Made by a program: the position numbers and the translations under genes. DNA of 64,000 nucleotides from NCBI RefSeq assembly GCF_001544835.2, contig NZ_FCNX02000009.1, forward strand, positions 62,001 through 126,000, given 5' to 3'. Source of the stretch: Caballeronia fortuita. Its GTDB lineage: Bacteria > Pseudomonadota > Gammaproteobacteria > Burkholderiales > Burkholderiaceae. Each line of letters begins with the position of its first letter. Position 1 is the stretch's first letter. Below the pieces are notes generated by a model. That model saw nothing but the letters and a program-made list of their open reading frames with translations. It ran no database searches and was not told the DNA's origin. This document shows, one piece after another, positions 49,525 to 58,428 of this stretch.

Positions 49525-49855
49525 GTATTGGAACTCCAGGCCGCGGAGTTTTTCAGTAGAGCGATGAATGGCCTTGGGATTCTACTTGGTGCATGGCATG
49601 CACGCATTAGGGTCATTGACTATTGCCAGATTGGTGCAAGGGTTATTCAGCAGTTTTTGCCGGACGGCCGAGCGTTCCACCCCGTACTTAATACTCAGTC
49701 ATCCTGCTATTTGCGAAACAATGACCGGAAATTGGCACGCACGGTTATTTCTGGATCAAGCAAAGCACTCCGATCAATTTGCCAGCACAATAAAAAAGCA
49801 CGTCCGGACAGACCGAACGTGCCAACGCAGCACACGCACTTGGAAATCGACAGCT
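49525..49855. other. AT-richer intergenic region, no gene
   Basis: 331 bases between the glycosyltransferase start and the SDR end. It is visibly less GC-rich than average, contains the leftward terminator at 49792-49822 and the direct-repeat-like TGCATGGCATGCACGC near 49592-49607. No ORF with a ribosome site is evident. The glycosyltransferase promoter should be here. Confidence 0.5.
49792..49822 (-). terminator. Intrinsic terminator of the leftward acyl-CoA operon
   Basis: Reading leftward: GCACGTTCGG, loop TCTGT, CCGGACGTGC, TTTTTT. The 10-bp stem has a single wobble pair. It lies 34 bases after the SDR stop at 49856. Confidence 0.8.
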
Positions 49856-50677
49856 CTATTGCAGATTGCCAGCCACGGCGACGGTCTGTCCGGTGATGTA
49901 ATTGGATTCCGGCGAGCAGAAAAGATAAACGCCACCCGCCGCCTCATCCGGCGTGCCGCCGCGGCCCAGCGGATTGCGCTGCGCGTGCGATTTCAGCATC
50001 TCGGCGTTCAGGCCCACCCGGATATCGCGCCCGTCGATCTTCACGGACGCCGCGTCCTCGGTGCTCACGGTCATGCGCGTATGAATCAGTCCGAACGCGA
50101 CGCAATTGACATTGACATTGAAGCGGCCCCATTCGCGAGCCAGCGCGCGCGTCATGCCGATCACGCCCGCCTTTGCGGACGAATAGTTCATCTGCCCGGC
50201 ATTTCCGTTCAGCGCGGATGTCGACGAGATATTCACGATTTTCCGATAGTTCTCGCGACCGGCTTCCTTATCCGCGGCGTGCAGCGCCTTGATATGCGGA
50301 TACGCCGCGCGCAGGATGCGAAACGGAGCCGTGAGATGGCAGTCGATGATCGCTTACCACTGTTCGTCGGTCATCTTCTGCACGACGTCGTCCCACGTGA
50401 ACCCCGCATTGTTCACGATGATGTCGATGCCCTTGAACGTGTTCATCGCCGTGCCGACGAAGCGGTCCGCGAAATCCGGCGCGGAAACGTTGCCGACGCA
50501 CGCGACCGCATCGACGCCTTGCTGGCGCAACAGTTCGACGGTCTCTTGCGCAGGTTCGGCGTCGAGATCGTTGATGACGAGCCGCGCGCCTTCGCTCGCG
50601 AGCTTCTTCGCGATCGCCTGACCGATGCCGCGACCCGAGCCGGTCACCAGTGCCACTTTGCCTTCGAGCTTGCCCAT
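49856..50677 (-). pseudogene. SDR/FabG-like 3-hydroxyacyl-CoA dehydrogenase, in-frame stop
   Basis: A single continuous reading frame (same phase throughout) encodes a 273-codon FabG-like SDR: GKLEGKVALVTGSGRGIGQA at the start, NNAGFTW, and the active site NISSTSALNG then YSSAKAGVIG. Codon 108 is TAA (50356-50354), right after DEQW, where relatives usually continue through a short helix. This looks like a point nonsense change of a sense codon, not a frameshift. AGGAA precedes ATG 50677. It may be a recent loss, a sequencing error, or a readthrough site. Downstream part could restart only poorly. Confidence 0.85.
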
Positions 50678-50696
50678 GATGTGTTCCTGTATGAAA

Positions 50697-51113
50697 TCAG
50701 AGCGCGATGACCGCGTCGCCGAGCACGCGCGGTTCGCCATATTGATTGACTGTCTGGATTTCCAGCCGCACGCGTCGCTCGCCCGCGGCTTCGAATTTTT
50801 CGGTGACCTTGCCCGTACACGTCACGACGTGCCCGAGTTGCGTGATGCCGACGAAGCGCACGCCGAACGCGCGCAACTGCCGCTGCTCGACCCACGACGT
50901 CAGTAGCCGCCCAAGCCACGCCATCGACAACATGCCGTGCGCGAATACGTCTGGTGTGCCGGCGCGGCGCGCATAGTCGGTGTCGATGTGAATGGCGTTG
51001 TGATCGCCCGATGCGCCCGCGAACAGCGCGAGCGTCGTGCGCCCAACCGGGGCGAGCGTAAGTGGCGGCAAAGTGTCGCCGACCTGGATCGAATCGAAAC
51101 TGATGTGGCCCAT
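50697..51113 (-). CDS. MaoC-like hydratase, single hotdog (subunit 1)
   Basis: R-specific enoyl-CoA hydratase domain of 138 aa. The catalytic hydratase-2 motif is present in modified form: ALFAGASGDHNAIHIDTDYA (Asp and His as in D-x4-H), then FAHGMLSMAWLGRLL. GAGGAAATACGG precedes ATG 51113. It is next to a second small hotdog protein at 51128; many such pairs form heterodimers in which only one subunit has the Asp/His pair. Probable role: hydrate an enoyl-CoA from the acyl-CoA dehydrogenase step. Confidence 0.87.
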   Translation of the reverse strand: MGHISFDSIQVGDTLPPLTLAPVGRTTLALFAGASGDHNAIHIDTDYARRAGTPDVFAHGMLSMAWLGRLLTSWVEQRQLRAFGVRFVGITQLGHVVTCTGKVTEKFEAAGERRVRLEIQTVNQYGEPRVLGDAVIAL

Positions 51114-51127
51114 CCGTATTTCCTCGC

Positions 51128-51565
51128 TTATCGCTGGACGATGACGCTGCGCAGATCCGCCACGTGCTCCCCGCGCTGGTTCGTTACCCGCGTCTCGCGC
51201 ACGATGAACCACAGCGCACCGTTCTTCTTGTCGTAAATATCGGCGATACGGCCTTCATAGCGAAGGAGGTCGCCCGCGTATGCCATGCGGTGATACTCGA
51301 ACGACTGCTCGCCGTGCAGGATGCGCGACGACACGATGCCCAGCTCGTCGCGCCATGCCGTCGAAGGCTGTTCGAACTCGAGCGAGAACAGGAACGTGGG
51401 CGGCAGCGGCAGCGCGGCATGGCCGGCGTCGCGCGCGGCGGCATCGTCGAAATAGATCGGGTTCGTCTCGCCGATCGCCTTCGCGAAAAAGCGGAGCCGC
51501 CACGCGTCGGTCGACGCCGTGAAAACCGGCAGACGCATGCCGATATGTTTCCTGTCGATCATCAT
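51128..51565 (-). CDS. FAS1/MaoC N-terminal-type hotdog protein (subunit 2)
   Basis: Hotdog protein of 145 aa of the FAS1-like dehydratase type. It begins MMIDRKHIGMRLPVFTAS and has FFAKAIGETNPIYFDDAAAR, where the equivalent catalytic Asp/His pair is degenerate (NPIYFDD), followed by PPTFLFSLEF. It probably pairs with the 138-aa MaoC protein. Its start overlaps the thiolase stop at 51565 by one base, so the operon is tightly coupled. This split arrangement resembles ChsH1/ChsH2 in steroid side-chain oxidation, by architecture only. Confidence 0.82.
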   Translation of the reverse strand: MMIDRKHIGMRLPVFTASTDAWRLRFFAKAIGETNPIYFDDAAARDAGHAALPLPPTFLFSLEFEQPSTAWRDELGIVSSRILHGEQSFEYHRMAYAGDLLRYEGRIADIYDKKNGALWFIVRETRVTNQRGEHVADLRSVIVQR

Positions 51566-52752
51566 CAGACGGTCCGCTTGTAGATGGTGACGACGCCCGC
51601 GCCGCCCAGCCCGAGATTATGCTGGAGCGCGAGCCTGGCGTCCTTCACCTGACGGTCGCCCGCCGTGCCGCGCAACTGATGCGTAAGCTCGTAGCATTGC
51701 GCGAGGCCCGTCGCGCCGAGCGGATGGCCCTTCGAGAGCAGGCCGCCCGACGGATTGACGACCCACTTGCCGCCGTACGTGTTGTCGCCATTCATGACGA
51801 GGCGCTCGCCTTCGCCTTCGTTGCACAGGCCGAGTCCTTCATAGGTCAGCAGCTCGTTTTGCGCGAAGCAGTCGTGCAGCTCGACGACGTCGATGTCTTC
51901 GGGGCCGACGCCCGCCTGCTCGTAGGCGCGCGCGGCGGCATTGCGCGTGATGTCGAAGCCGACGACGCGGATCATGTCGTCCGCTTCGTACGTGCTCGGC
52001 AGATCGGTGGCGAGCGACTGCCCGGCGATCAGCACGTCGGTACGCAGCCCGTGCTTGCGCGCGAAGGCTTCGGACACGACGATCGCCGCCGCGCCGCCGC
52101 ACGTGGGCGGGCACGCCATCAGACGCGTGAGGACGCCTTCCCAGAGCATGGGCGCGTTCATCACGTCTTCGGTCGACACGACATTGCGAAACACCGCGAG
52201 CGGATTGCGCGCCGCGTGCTGGCTCGCCTTCGCGCGGATGCGGGCGAACGTCTCGAGTTTCGTGCCGTACTTGCGCATGTGCGTGAGCCCTGCGCCCGCG
52301 AACTGGCGGATCGCCGTGGGAATCTCGGTGTGACCGACGAGCTTGTTGGTCAGGTCGAGCGCGCGTTCCAGCGCGGGCGCGCGATCATTCCATTTCGACG
52401 ACAACGCGCCCGGCTGCATGAATTCGAAGCCGACGGCGAGCGCGCAATCGACCGCGCCGCTCTCCACGGCCTGGCGCGCGAGCCAGAGCGCCGACGAGCC
52501 TGTCGCGCAGTTGTTGTTCACGTTGATGACCGGAATGCCCGTCATGCCGACGCGATACAGCGCCTTCTGTCCGCACGTCGAGTCGCCGTACACGTAGCCG
52601 GCGTACGCCTGCTGAACGGCCCTGAAGTCGAGGCCGGCGTCGCCGAGCGCGTCGCGGATGGCGATCTCGCCCATCACGTCGTAGGTTTCGCTCGTACCCG
52701 GCTTCTTGAGCGGGATCATGCCGACACCCGCGACATACACTTTGCGGCTCAT
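51565..52752 (-). CDS. SCP2-type thiolase
   Basis: Thiolase-fold protein of 395 aa in the SCP-x/nonspecific lipid-transfer branch. The nucleophile Cys is in NVNNNCATGSSALW; the His motif is VVELHDCFAQNEL and the C-terminal GGLLSKGHPLGATG has the second His. In this branch many members cleave branched or steroidal 3-ketoacyl-CoA or act as aldolases. It lacks the DUF35 partner gene used by Ltp2-type aldolases in the visible neighbourhood. Position between acyl-CoA dehydrogenase and hotdog genes fits a beta-oxidation terminal step. Confidence 0.88.
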   Translation of the reverse strand: MSRKVYVAGVGMIPLKKPGTSETYDVMGEIAIRDALGDAGLDFRAVQQAYAGYVYGDSTCGQKALYRVGMTGIPVINVNNNCATGSSALWLARQAVESGAVDCALAVGFEFMQPGALSSKWNDRAPALERALDLTNKLVGHTEIPTAIRQFAGAGLTHMRKYGTKLETFARIRAKASQHAARNPLAVFRNVVSTEDVMNAPMLWEGVLTRLMACPPTCGGAAAIVVSEAFARKHGLRTDVLIAGQSLATDLPSTYEADDMIRVVGFDITRNAAARAYEQAGVGPEDIDVVELHDCFAQNELLTYEGLGLCNEGEGERLVMNGDNTYGGKWVVNPSGGLLSKGHPLGATGLAQCYELTHQLRGTAGDRQVKDARLALQHNLGLGGAGVVTIYKRTV

Positions 52753-52789
52753 GTGCTTCTCTCCTTCGCTGATTGAGGATTCGACGGAT

Positions 52790-53929
52790 TCACAGCTTGC
52801 GCGAGATGAGATCGCGCATCACCTCGCTCGCGCCGCCGTAGATGCGTGACACGCGGGCATCGACGAACGCGCGGGCGATCGGGTACTCGAGCATGTAGCC
52901 GTAGCCGCCATGCAGTTGCACCATTTCATCAAGTGCCTTGCCGAGCGTTTCCGTCGCGTAGAGCTTCGCGATCGCGGATTCCTCCAGCGTGAGACGGCGG
53001 CTCAGATGCACTTCGAGATAGTGATCGACCATCAACCGCACTGCGATGGCCTGCGCCTTGATGTCGGCCAGCTTGAACTTGGTGTTCTGGAAGTCCCACA
53101 CGGTCTGGTTGAAGGCGCGCCGGTCCTTCACGTAGTTCAGCGTGTGTTCGAGGCAGGTTTCGAGCCGCGCCGCCGCGCCGATCGCAATATTCAGGCGCTC
53201 CTGCGGCAACTCGGCCATCAGATAGGCGAAGCCCTTGCCTTCCTCGCCGAGACGGTTCTCGACCGGCACGCGCACGTCGTCGAAGAAGAGTTCGGAAGTG
53301 TCCTGCGCGTGCATGCCGATCTTGTCGAGCTTGCGGCCGCGCCGGAAGCCTGCGCGCGTCGCTTCGACGACGATCAGGCTCACGCCCTTCGCGCCCGCCG
53401 TGGGATCGGTCGTGCAGACCACCACGACGAGATCGGCGTTCAGGCCGTTCGTGATAAAGGTCTTGCTGCCGTTGATGACATAGTGGTCGCCCTCGCGGCG
53501 CGCGCTCGTGCGCACCGCTTTCAGGTCGCTGCCGGTGCCGGGTTCGGTCATCGCGATGGCGAGGATCTGTTCGCCGGTGCAGATACGCGGCAGCCAGCGC
53601 TGCTTTTGCTCCTCGTTGCCGATGCGCGCGATATACGGCGCCACGATGTCCGAATGCACCGCGAAGCCCGGCCCGCTCACGCCCGCGCGCGTCATTTCCT
53701 CGTTGACCACGACGACATGCCCGTAGTCGCCGCCGCCGCCGCCGTATTCGCTTGGAATCGACACGCACAGCAGCCCCTGACGGCCCGCCTTCAGCCAGGT
53801 CTCGCGATCCACGCGGCCGGCCTTGTCCCATTCCGCCTGGCGCGGAACGCATTCGCGATCGAAGAATCGTCGCGCAGTAGTGCGAAGCATTTCATGATCG
53901 TCTCGAAAGACGGTGCGATTGATGTGCAT
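52790..53929 (-). CDS. Acyl-CoA dehydrogenase, LCAD-like
   Basis: FAD acyl-CoA dehydrogenase of 379 aa. FAD-binding segments AIAMTEPGTGSDLKAV and KTFITNGLNADL are clear, and the catalytic Glu is the LCAD/IVD type in AELPQERLNIA rather than the C-terminal YEG position (C terminus reads RIYGGASEV). First step of beta-oxidation of an unknown acyl-CoA. It is between the acyl-CoA synthetase and the thiolase in the leftward operon. ATG 53929 has AGGAGTTCGTC upstream. Confidence 0.9.
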   Translation of the reverse strand: MHINRTVFRDDHEMLRTTARRFFDRECVPRQAEWDKAGRVDRETWLKAGRQGLLCVSIPSEYGGGGGDYGHVVVVNEEMTRAGVSGPGFAVHSDIVAPYIARIGNEEQKQRWLPRICTGEQILAIAMTEPGTGSDLKAVRTSARREGDHYVINGSKTFITNGLNADLVVVVCTTDPTAGAKGVSLIVVEATRAGFRRGRKLDKIGMHAQDTSELFFDDVRVPVENRLGEEGKGFAYLMAELPQERLNIAIGAAARLETCLEHTLNYVKDRRAFNQTVWDFQNTKFKLADIKAQAIAVRLMVDHYLEVHLSRRLTLEESAIAKLYATETLGKALDEMVQLHGGYGYMLEYPIARAFVDARVSRIYGGASEVMRDLISRKL

Positions 53930-53948
53930 GACGAACTCCTCGTGTTGG

Positions 53949-55841
53949 CTAGGGATGCGCGCGGACGATGTGCGGCGCCGGATCGTTTGCGTACAGTTCT
54001 TCGATCAGATGCGCGCGGCGCGCGCGCGTGGTGGCCTGATTGACGTAACCCTTGTCGGCGATTTCGTTGGCGTCGAGCGACGGCGGTTCGGCCATCGCCA
54101 TCAGCCGTTCGATGACGAGCGTGGCGCCGGCGGGCTTTTGCCGCGCGAGCCGCTCGCGCAGCGCGCCGACGACGATCGGATGGACGACGAGCGCCTTCGC
54201 GTCGAGCGACGCGAGCTCGGGCGCGAGCCGCTGGCAGGCCGCGACGTTCGGCCAGGCGAGTGCGGCGAGATAGTCGCGGTCATGACCGCAGATCACGGCG
54301 TCCGAGAGCAGCGGGGCGCAGCAATCGACGAGCGCGAGCCGCAGCGCGCCGGTGCGGACCCAACTGCCGTTCGCGAGCTTGAAATCCTCGACGGTGCGGC
54401 CCGCGAATTCCATGCCCTTCGAGGCATCGTCGGGATCGGCGAGACGCACGGCATCGCCGAAACGGAAGAAGCCTTCCTCGTCGAACGCCGCCTCCGTCAG
54501 TTCCGGCTGGCCGATATAGCCGCCGAACACGTTCGGGCCGCGCATGCGGATTTCGTAACGTCCATCGGTGCCTTCGAGCGGCACGAGCTTCACTTCGGAG
54601 CCGAGCGCGGGCGTGCCGATGTTGCCGGGCGCGTCCGTCGGCCAGCCGCAATATGTGCCCATGCCGGACGTTTCCGTCGATGCGAGACCGGTGCAGAACG
54701 TAATGCGCTCGCCGATGGTCTTTTGCGCGACGTTCTGGATGCGCGTCCACACATCGGCGGGCATGCTCGCGCCGCCGTAGCCGAAGAAACTCGCGTTTGC
54801 GAAAAGGCTTCTTGCGAGTTGCGGGTCGCGTTCGAGTTCGGTGGCGAGCACGGTCCACGCGGAGGGGACGCTCGTGAAGATCGTCGGCGACACTTCGCGC
54901 AAATTGCGCACCGTGCGCTCAAACATGCCGGGCACTGGACGGCCGTCGTCGATGTAGTGCGTCGCGCCGAATTCGACCGCGCGGCCGAGATGCAGCACGC
55001 CGCCCAGGCCGTGATGCCACGGCAGCCAGTCGAGGAATACGGGTTGCGCGTCGAGCAGCCACGCGAAGCTGTCCGCGAAGTAGGCGGCAACCGCGCGCAG
55101 ATTGCGGTACGTGAGCCGCACGCCCTTCGGCGCGCCGGTCGAGCCGGAGGTGAAGAGCACGCGCGCGGTGTCGTCGTCGCGGATCGCGGCATGTGCGTGC
55201 TCGAGCGCCTGCTGCCGCGCGTCCGATAGCGGCGTGGCGCTGAGCGTGTCCCACGCGAAGTGTCCCGCCTGCGCCCCGTTCACGGCGATGACGGGCACGT
55301 CGGGCGCGTCCGCCGCGCTGAGCGCCGCGAGCGCGCGCGCGTACTGTCCGGTTTCCTGTACGAACACCGCGCCGGGCGGCACGCGCTCGCAAATTGCCTT
55401 GAGCCGGCCGAAGTCCTTGCTGAGCAGCGCGTAGGTAGGCGAAACCGGGGCGCTCGGAATGCCGGCGTATTCGGCGGCGAGCAGCGCGACTGCCTGCTCG
55501 ATGGAATTCCCCGACAGCAGCATCAGGGGGCGCTTCGGGCCGAGGCCCATGTCGAGGAGTGCGGCGCCGACCGAGCGCACCTGCCGCCACAGATCGCGCC
55601 AGCTCAACGTGCGCCATGCACCATCTGGCGCGCGCTCGCAGAAGGCCGGCGTGTCGCCGCGCTCGGCGGCCCAGTTGGGAATGAAGTCGGCGAAGGAGCG
55701 CTGCGCGATGTCGGGCAATGCGCGGTCGCAACGAAGAATCAGCGTGCCGCCGGCGCGGCGCTCGACAATCGTTCGGCGTTGCGGGAAGCGTACGGGACGA
55801 TACCGCGGCTTCGTCGCGCCGCCTGCTTCTGGCGTAGTCAT
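53949..55841 (-). CDS. Acyl-CoA synthetase, feruloyl-CoA synthase-like
   Basis: ANL-superfamily acid-CoA ligase of 630 aa. AMP-binding motif LFTSGSTGAPKGVRLTYRN, then WLPWHHGLGG (feruloyl-CoA synthase style), and RMRGPNVFGGY and KLANGSWVRTGALR late, in place of the usual KTS/GYK Lys region. It would activate a free carboxylic acid to CoA thioester, starting the pathway encoded by the neighbours. ATG 55841 has AGAGGAG upstream; an ATG at 55910 is less favoured. Cinnamate-type acids are possible substrates but an aromatic-specific side path (echA/vdh) is absent here. Confidence 0.87.
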   Translation of the reverse strand: MTTPEAGGATKPRYRPVRFPQRRTIVERRAGGTLILRCDRALPDIAQRSFADFIPNWAAERGDTPAFCERAPDGAWRTLSWRDLWRQVRSVGAALLDMGLGPKRPLMLLSGNSIEQAVALLAAEYAGIPSAPVSPTYALLSKDFGRLKAICERVPPGAVFVQETGQYARALAALSAADAPDVPVIAVNGAQAGHFAWDTLSATPLSDARQQALEHAHAAIRDDDTARVLFTSGSTGAPKGVRLTYRNLRAVAAYFADSFAWLLDAQPVFLDWLPWHHGLGGVLHLGRAVEFGATHYIDDGRPVPGMFERTVRNLREVSPTIFTSVPSAWTVLATELERDPQLARSLFANASFFGYGGASMPADVWTRIQNVAQKTIGERITFCTGLASTETSGMGTYCGWPTDAPGNIGTPALGSEVKLVPLEGTDGRYEIRMRGPNVFGGYIGQPELTEAAFDEEGFFRFGDAVRLADPDDASKGMEFAGRTVEDFKLANGSWVRTGALRLALVDCCAPLLSDAVICGHDRDYLAALAWPNVAACQRLAPELASLDAKALVVHPIVVGALRERLARQKPAGATLVIERLMAMAEPPSLDANEIADKGYVNQATTRARRAHLIEELYANDPAPHIVRAHP

Positions 55842-56069
55842 TACGCTTGTCTCCTCTGCGTGTTTGGCATCCTCGACAGCCGACGAGTGTGTGCCGTTTT
55901 CCTGAAGCATACGGCTTGTGCGCAAGGCGGCGACCACCCAAGTCGGGTGGCGGCGCCTGCGGTGCGGCAGCGTATCTTGCTATCAACAGCCGGCACGACG
56001 TGAAGCCGCTCAAGGCGCATCGGTAGAGGCGGGCGATGTCGGTGAATCGCGCGTCGAGGAGACAGTCCA
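55842..56069. other. Divergent promoter region of the acyl-CoA locus
   Basis: 228 bases between the leftward synthetase operon and the rightward acyl-CoA dehydrogenase pair. It must hold both promoters. The main visible feature is the inverted repeat at 55934-55950. Confidence 0.5.
55934..55950. promoter_or_regulatory. Operator-like inverted repeat CCACCC-N5-GGGTGG
   Basis: CCACCC (55934-55939), AAGTC, GGGTGG (55945-55950) is a perfect dyad centred between the two divergent units. It is a candidate binding site for the MalT-type LuxR activator at 58429; no second copy was found by eye. Confidence 0.45.
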
Positions 56070-57263
56070 GTGAATCTCAGCTATTCCAACGCGGATCTCG
56101 CGTTCCGCGACGAAGTGCGCCGCTTTCTGCGCGAAAGCCTGCCCCTCGATCTGCGCGACAAGGTGCTCGGTCACCGCCATCTCGACGCCGAAGATCTCGT
56201 TCGCTGGCAACGCATCCTGAACCAGCGCGGCTGGGGCGCGCCGGGGTGGCCGGCCGAGTTCGGCGGCACGGGCTGGAGCCCGATGCAGCGGCTTCTGTTC
56301 GATATCGAATGCGGCATCGCGGGCGCCCCCAACCAGCTTCCTTTCGGACTCAAGATGATCGGACCCGTGCTCATGAAGTTTGCGAGCGCGGCGCAACGGG
56401 CGCGGTTCCTCCCGCGCATTCCGACGGCGGAGGACTGGTGGTGCCAAGGCTATTCGGAGCCGGGCGCGGGCTCGGATCTCGCCTCGCTCAAGACGCGGGC
56501 GGTGCGCGACGGCGCACGCTACATCGTGAACGGACAGAAGACCTGGACCACCTACGCACAGCACGCGAACTGGATGTTCTGCCTCGTGCGCACCGATCCC
56601 GAGGCGAAACAGCAAAGCGGCATCTCGCTGCTCCTGATCGACATGAAAAGCCCGGGCGTCACCGTGCGCCCGATCCGCACACTCGAAGGCCGCGCCGATG
56701 TCAACGAGGTGTTCCTCGATGAAGTGAGCGTGCCGGCCGGCAATCTCGTCGGCGAGGAAAACTGCGGCTGGACCTACGCAAAGTATCTGCTCGGTCACGA
56801 GCGCACGGGCATCGCGGGGATCGGCGCGTGCAGGCGCGAGCTGAACTACGTGAAGGCGCAGGCGCTGCGCGAACGCAGGCACGGCAAGCCGCTTGCGGAA
56901 GACGTGCGCGTGCGCGAGAAGATTGCCCGCATCGAGGCCGAGGTGCTCGCGCTCGAAATGCTGCTGATGCGCGTCGCGTCGCAGGCGAGCCAGCGCGGCG
57001 CGGGCATGGAATCGTCGATCCTGAAGATTCGCGGCTCGGAGCTGCAGCAGCGGCTGTCGGCCTTGCAACTCGACATCGCCGGGCCGGATGCGTTGCCCTT
57101 CTCGCCGGACTGGCTTGCCGACGGCTTCGACGGATGGACGCCCGGACCCGCCCACGGCGCGGGCGTCGGCAGCTTCTATCTGGAGATGCGCAAACCGACC
57201 ATCTACGGCGGCACGAACGAAGTGCAGAAAGAAATCATCGCGAAAGCGGTCATCGACGCGTGA
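56070..57263 (+). CDS. Acyl-CoA dehydrogenase, probable catalytic subunit of a pair
   Basis: Acyl-CoA dehydrogenase of 397 aa. FAD motifs YSEPGAGSDLASLKTRA and GQKTWTTYAQ are intact, with a helix-G candidate Glu in LLGHERTGIAG and the C-terminal IYGGTNEVQKEIIA. The start is GTG 56070 with CGAGGAG upstream. It is followed eight bases later by a second, divergent acyl-CoA dehydrogenase that lacks these catalytic features, a layout matching alpha2beta2 FadE enzymes of steroid side-chain degradation. Pairing is inferred. Confidence 0.88.
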   Translation: MNLSYSNADLAFRDEVRRFLRESLPLDLRDKVLGHRHLDAEDLVRWQRILNQRGWGAPGWPAEFGGTGWSPMQRLLFDIECGIAGAPNQLPFGLKMIGPVLMKFASAAQRARFLPRIPTAEDWWCQGYSEPGAGSDLASLKTRAVRDGARYIVNGQKTWTTYAQHANWMFCLVRTDPEAKQQSGISLLLIDMKSPGVTVRPIRTLEGRADVNEVFLDEVSVPAGNLVGEENCGWTYAKYLLGHERTGIAGIGACRRELNYVKAQALRERRHGKPLAEDVRVREKIARIEAEVLALEMLLMRVASQASQRGAGMESSILKIRGSELQQRLSALQLDIAGPDALPFSPDWLADGFDGWTPGPAHGAGVGSFYLEMRKPTIYGGTNEVQKEIIAKAVIDA

Positions 57264-57271
57264 GGCCGGAC

Positions 57272-58411
57272 ATGGACTTTTCATACAGCGAAGAACAGCG
57301 CCAGCTCGCCGACAGCTTGCGGCGCTTCATCGAGGAACGCTATCCGCTGGAGACGCGCCGTCACGCAAACGGCTTCAGCCGCGACGCGTGGCGGACTTAC
57401 GCGGAATTCGGCGTGCTCGGTCTCGTGATCGGCGCCGAATACGGCGGGTTCGACGCCGACGCTACCGACACGTTCGCGGTGCAGTTCGAAGCAGGCCGCG
57501 CCTTGCTGCCGGAGCCGCTCATTGCGTGCGCGGTCATGGCGGCAGGACTGATTCAGCGACACGGCACCGAAACGCAGCGCGAAGCGTGGCTGCCGCCCAT
57601 CGCCGAGGGCCGGGAAATCATGACGCTTGCCTATCAGGAGACGTGCACGCGATACGATTTCGCGCGGCCATCGACGCTCGCGCAAGCGCATGCCGACGGT
57701 TTCCAGCTCGACGGCGAGAAGGTTCACGTGTGGCACGGCGAGACGGCGCGATCGCTGATCGTGTCGGCGTGGAACGCGTCGGCGCAGGCGGTGTCGCTGT
57801 TCGTCGTGCCGTCGACCGCCGCGGGTGTGTCGATGCGCCCGTATCCGGCGCTCGACGGCGCCCGCGACGCGCACGTGACATTGAAGGCGGTCCGCGTGCC
57901 GGAAAGCGCGATGATCGGCGACGGCACGCACGGCGCAGCGATGCTCGAAACCGCGCTCGAACTCGGCATCGCCGCGCTGTGTGCGGCGAGCGCGGGCGCG
58001 TTGGAGCGCCTGATCGAAATGACGGCCGAATATCTGAACATGCGCAAGCAGTTCGGCCAGCCGCTCGCGCGCTTTCAGGCGTTGCGGCATCGCATCGCGG
58101 ACATGGCCGTGCAGAAGGAACTGGCCGTGTCGATGGCGCATCTCGCCGCATCGGCCATCGACCATCCGGACGCGGTCGAGCGGTGCCGCATGATCTCGTC
58201 GGCCAAGCTGATCGTGAGTCAGGCGGCGCGCTTCGTCGGCGAGCAGGCCGTGCAGTTGCATGGCGGCATGGGTGTCACGGCGGAACTGCCGGTGGGCGAC
58301 TACTTCAAGGCGCTGACGGCGGCGTCGCTGCGCCTGGGCGATGCAGACCATCACGCCGACGTGCTCGCGAATCTGCCGGCCGGCGCAAGCTCCCGCGCGC
58401 TCACGGCGTAA
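57272..58411 (+). CDS. Acyl-CoA dehydrogenase-like subunit lacking catalytic Glu
   Basis: Acyl-CoA dehydrogenase fold of 379 aa starting MDFSYSEEQRQLADSLRRFI. The FAD signature is degenerate (YQETCTRYDFARPS in place of EPGxGSD), and neither helix-G Glu (ALELGIAALCAASAG) nor the C-terminal GG-T-E motif is in place (VQLHGGMGVTAELPVGDYFK). It therefore resembles the non-catalytic partner of heteromeric FadE enzymes. It begins eight bases after the 56070 gene and ends 17 bases from the convergent LuxR gene. Confidence 0.85.
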   Translation: MDFSYSEEQRQLADSLRRFIEERYPLETRRHANGFSRDAWRTYAEFGVLGLVIGAEYGGFDADATDTFAVQFEAGRALLPEPLIACAVMAAGLIQRHGTETQREAWLPPIAEGREIMTLAYQETCTRYDFARPSTLAQAHADGFQLDGEKVHVWHGETARSLIVSAWNASAQAVSLFVVPSTAAGVSMRPYPALDGARDAHVTLKAVRVPESAMIGDGTHGAAMLETALELGIAALCAASAGALERLIEMTAEYLNMRKQFGQPLARFQALRHRIADMAVQKELAVSMAHLAASAIDHPDAVERCRMISSAKLIVSQAARFVGEQAVQLHGGMGVTAELPVGDYFKALTAASLRLGDADHHADVLANLPAGASSRALTA

Positions 58412-58428
58412 GATCCGCGCGGCGGACA

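Noticed and set aside
57272..58411. Decaying acyl-CoA dehydrogenase pseudogene
   Set aside because: Catalytic motifs are missing, but the frame is full length with no stops or shifts and the operon spacing is tight, which fits a non-catalytic partner subunit better.
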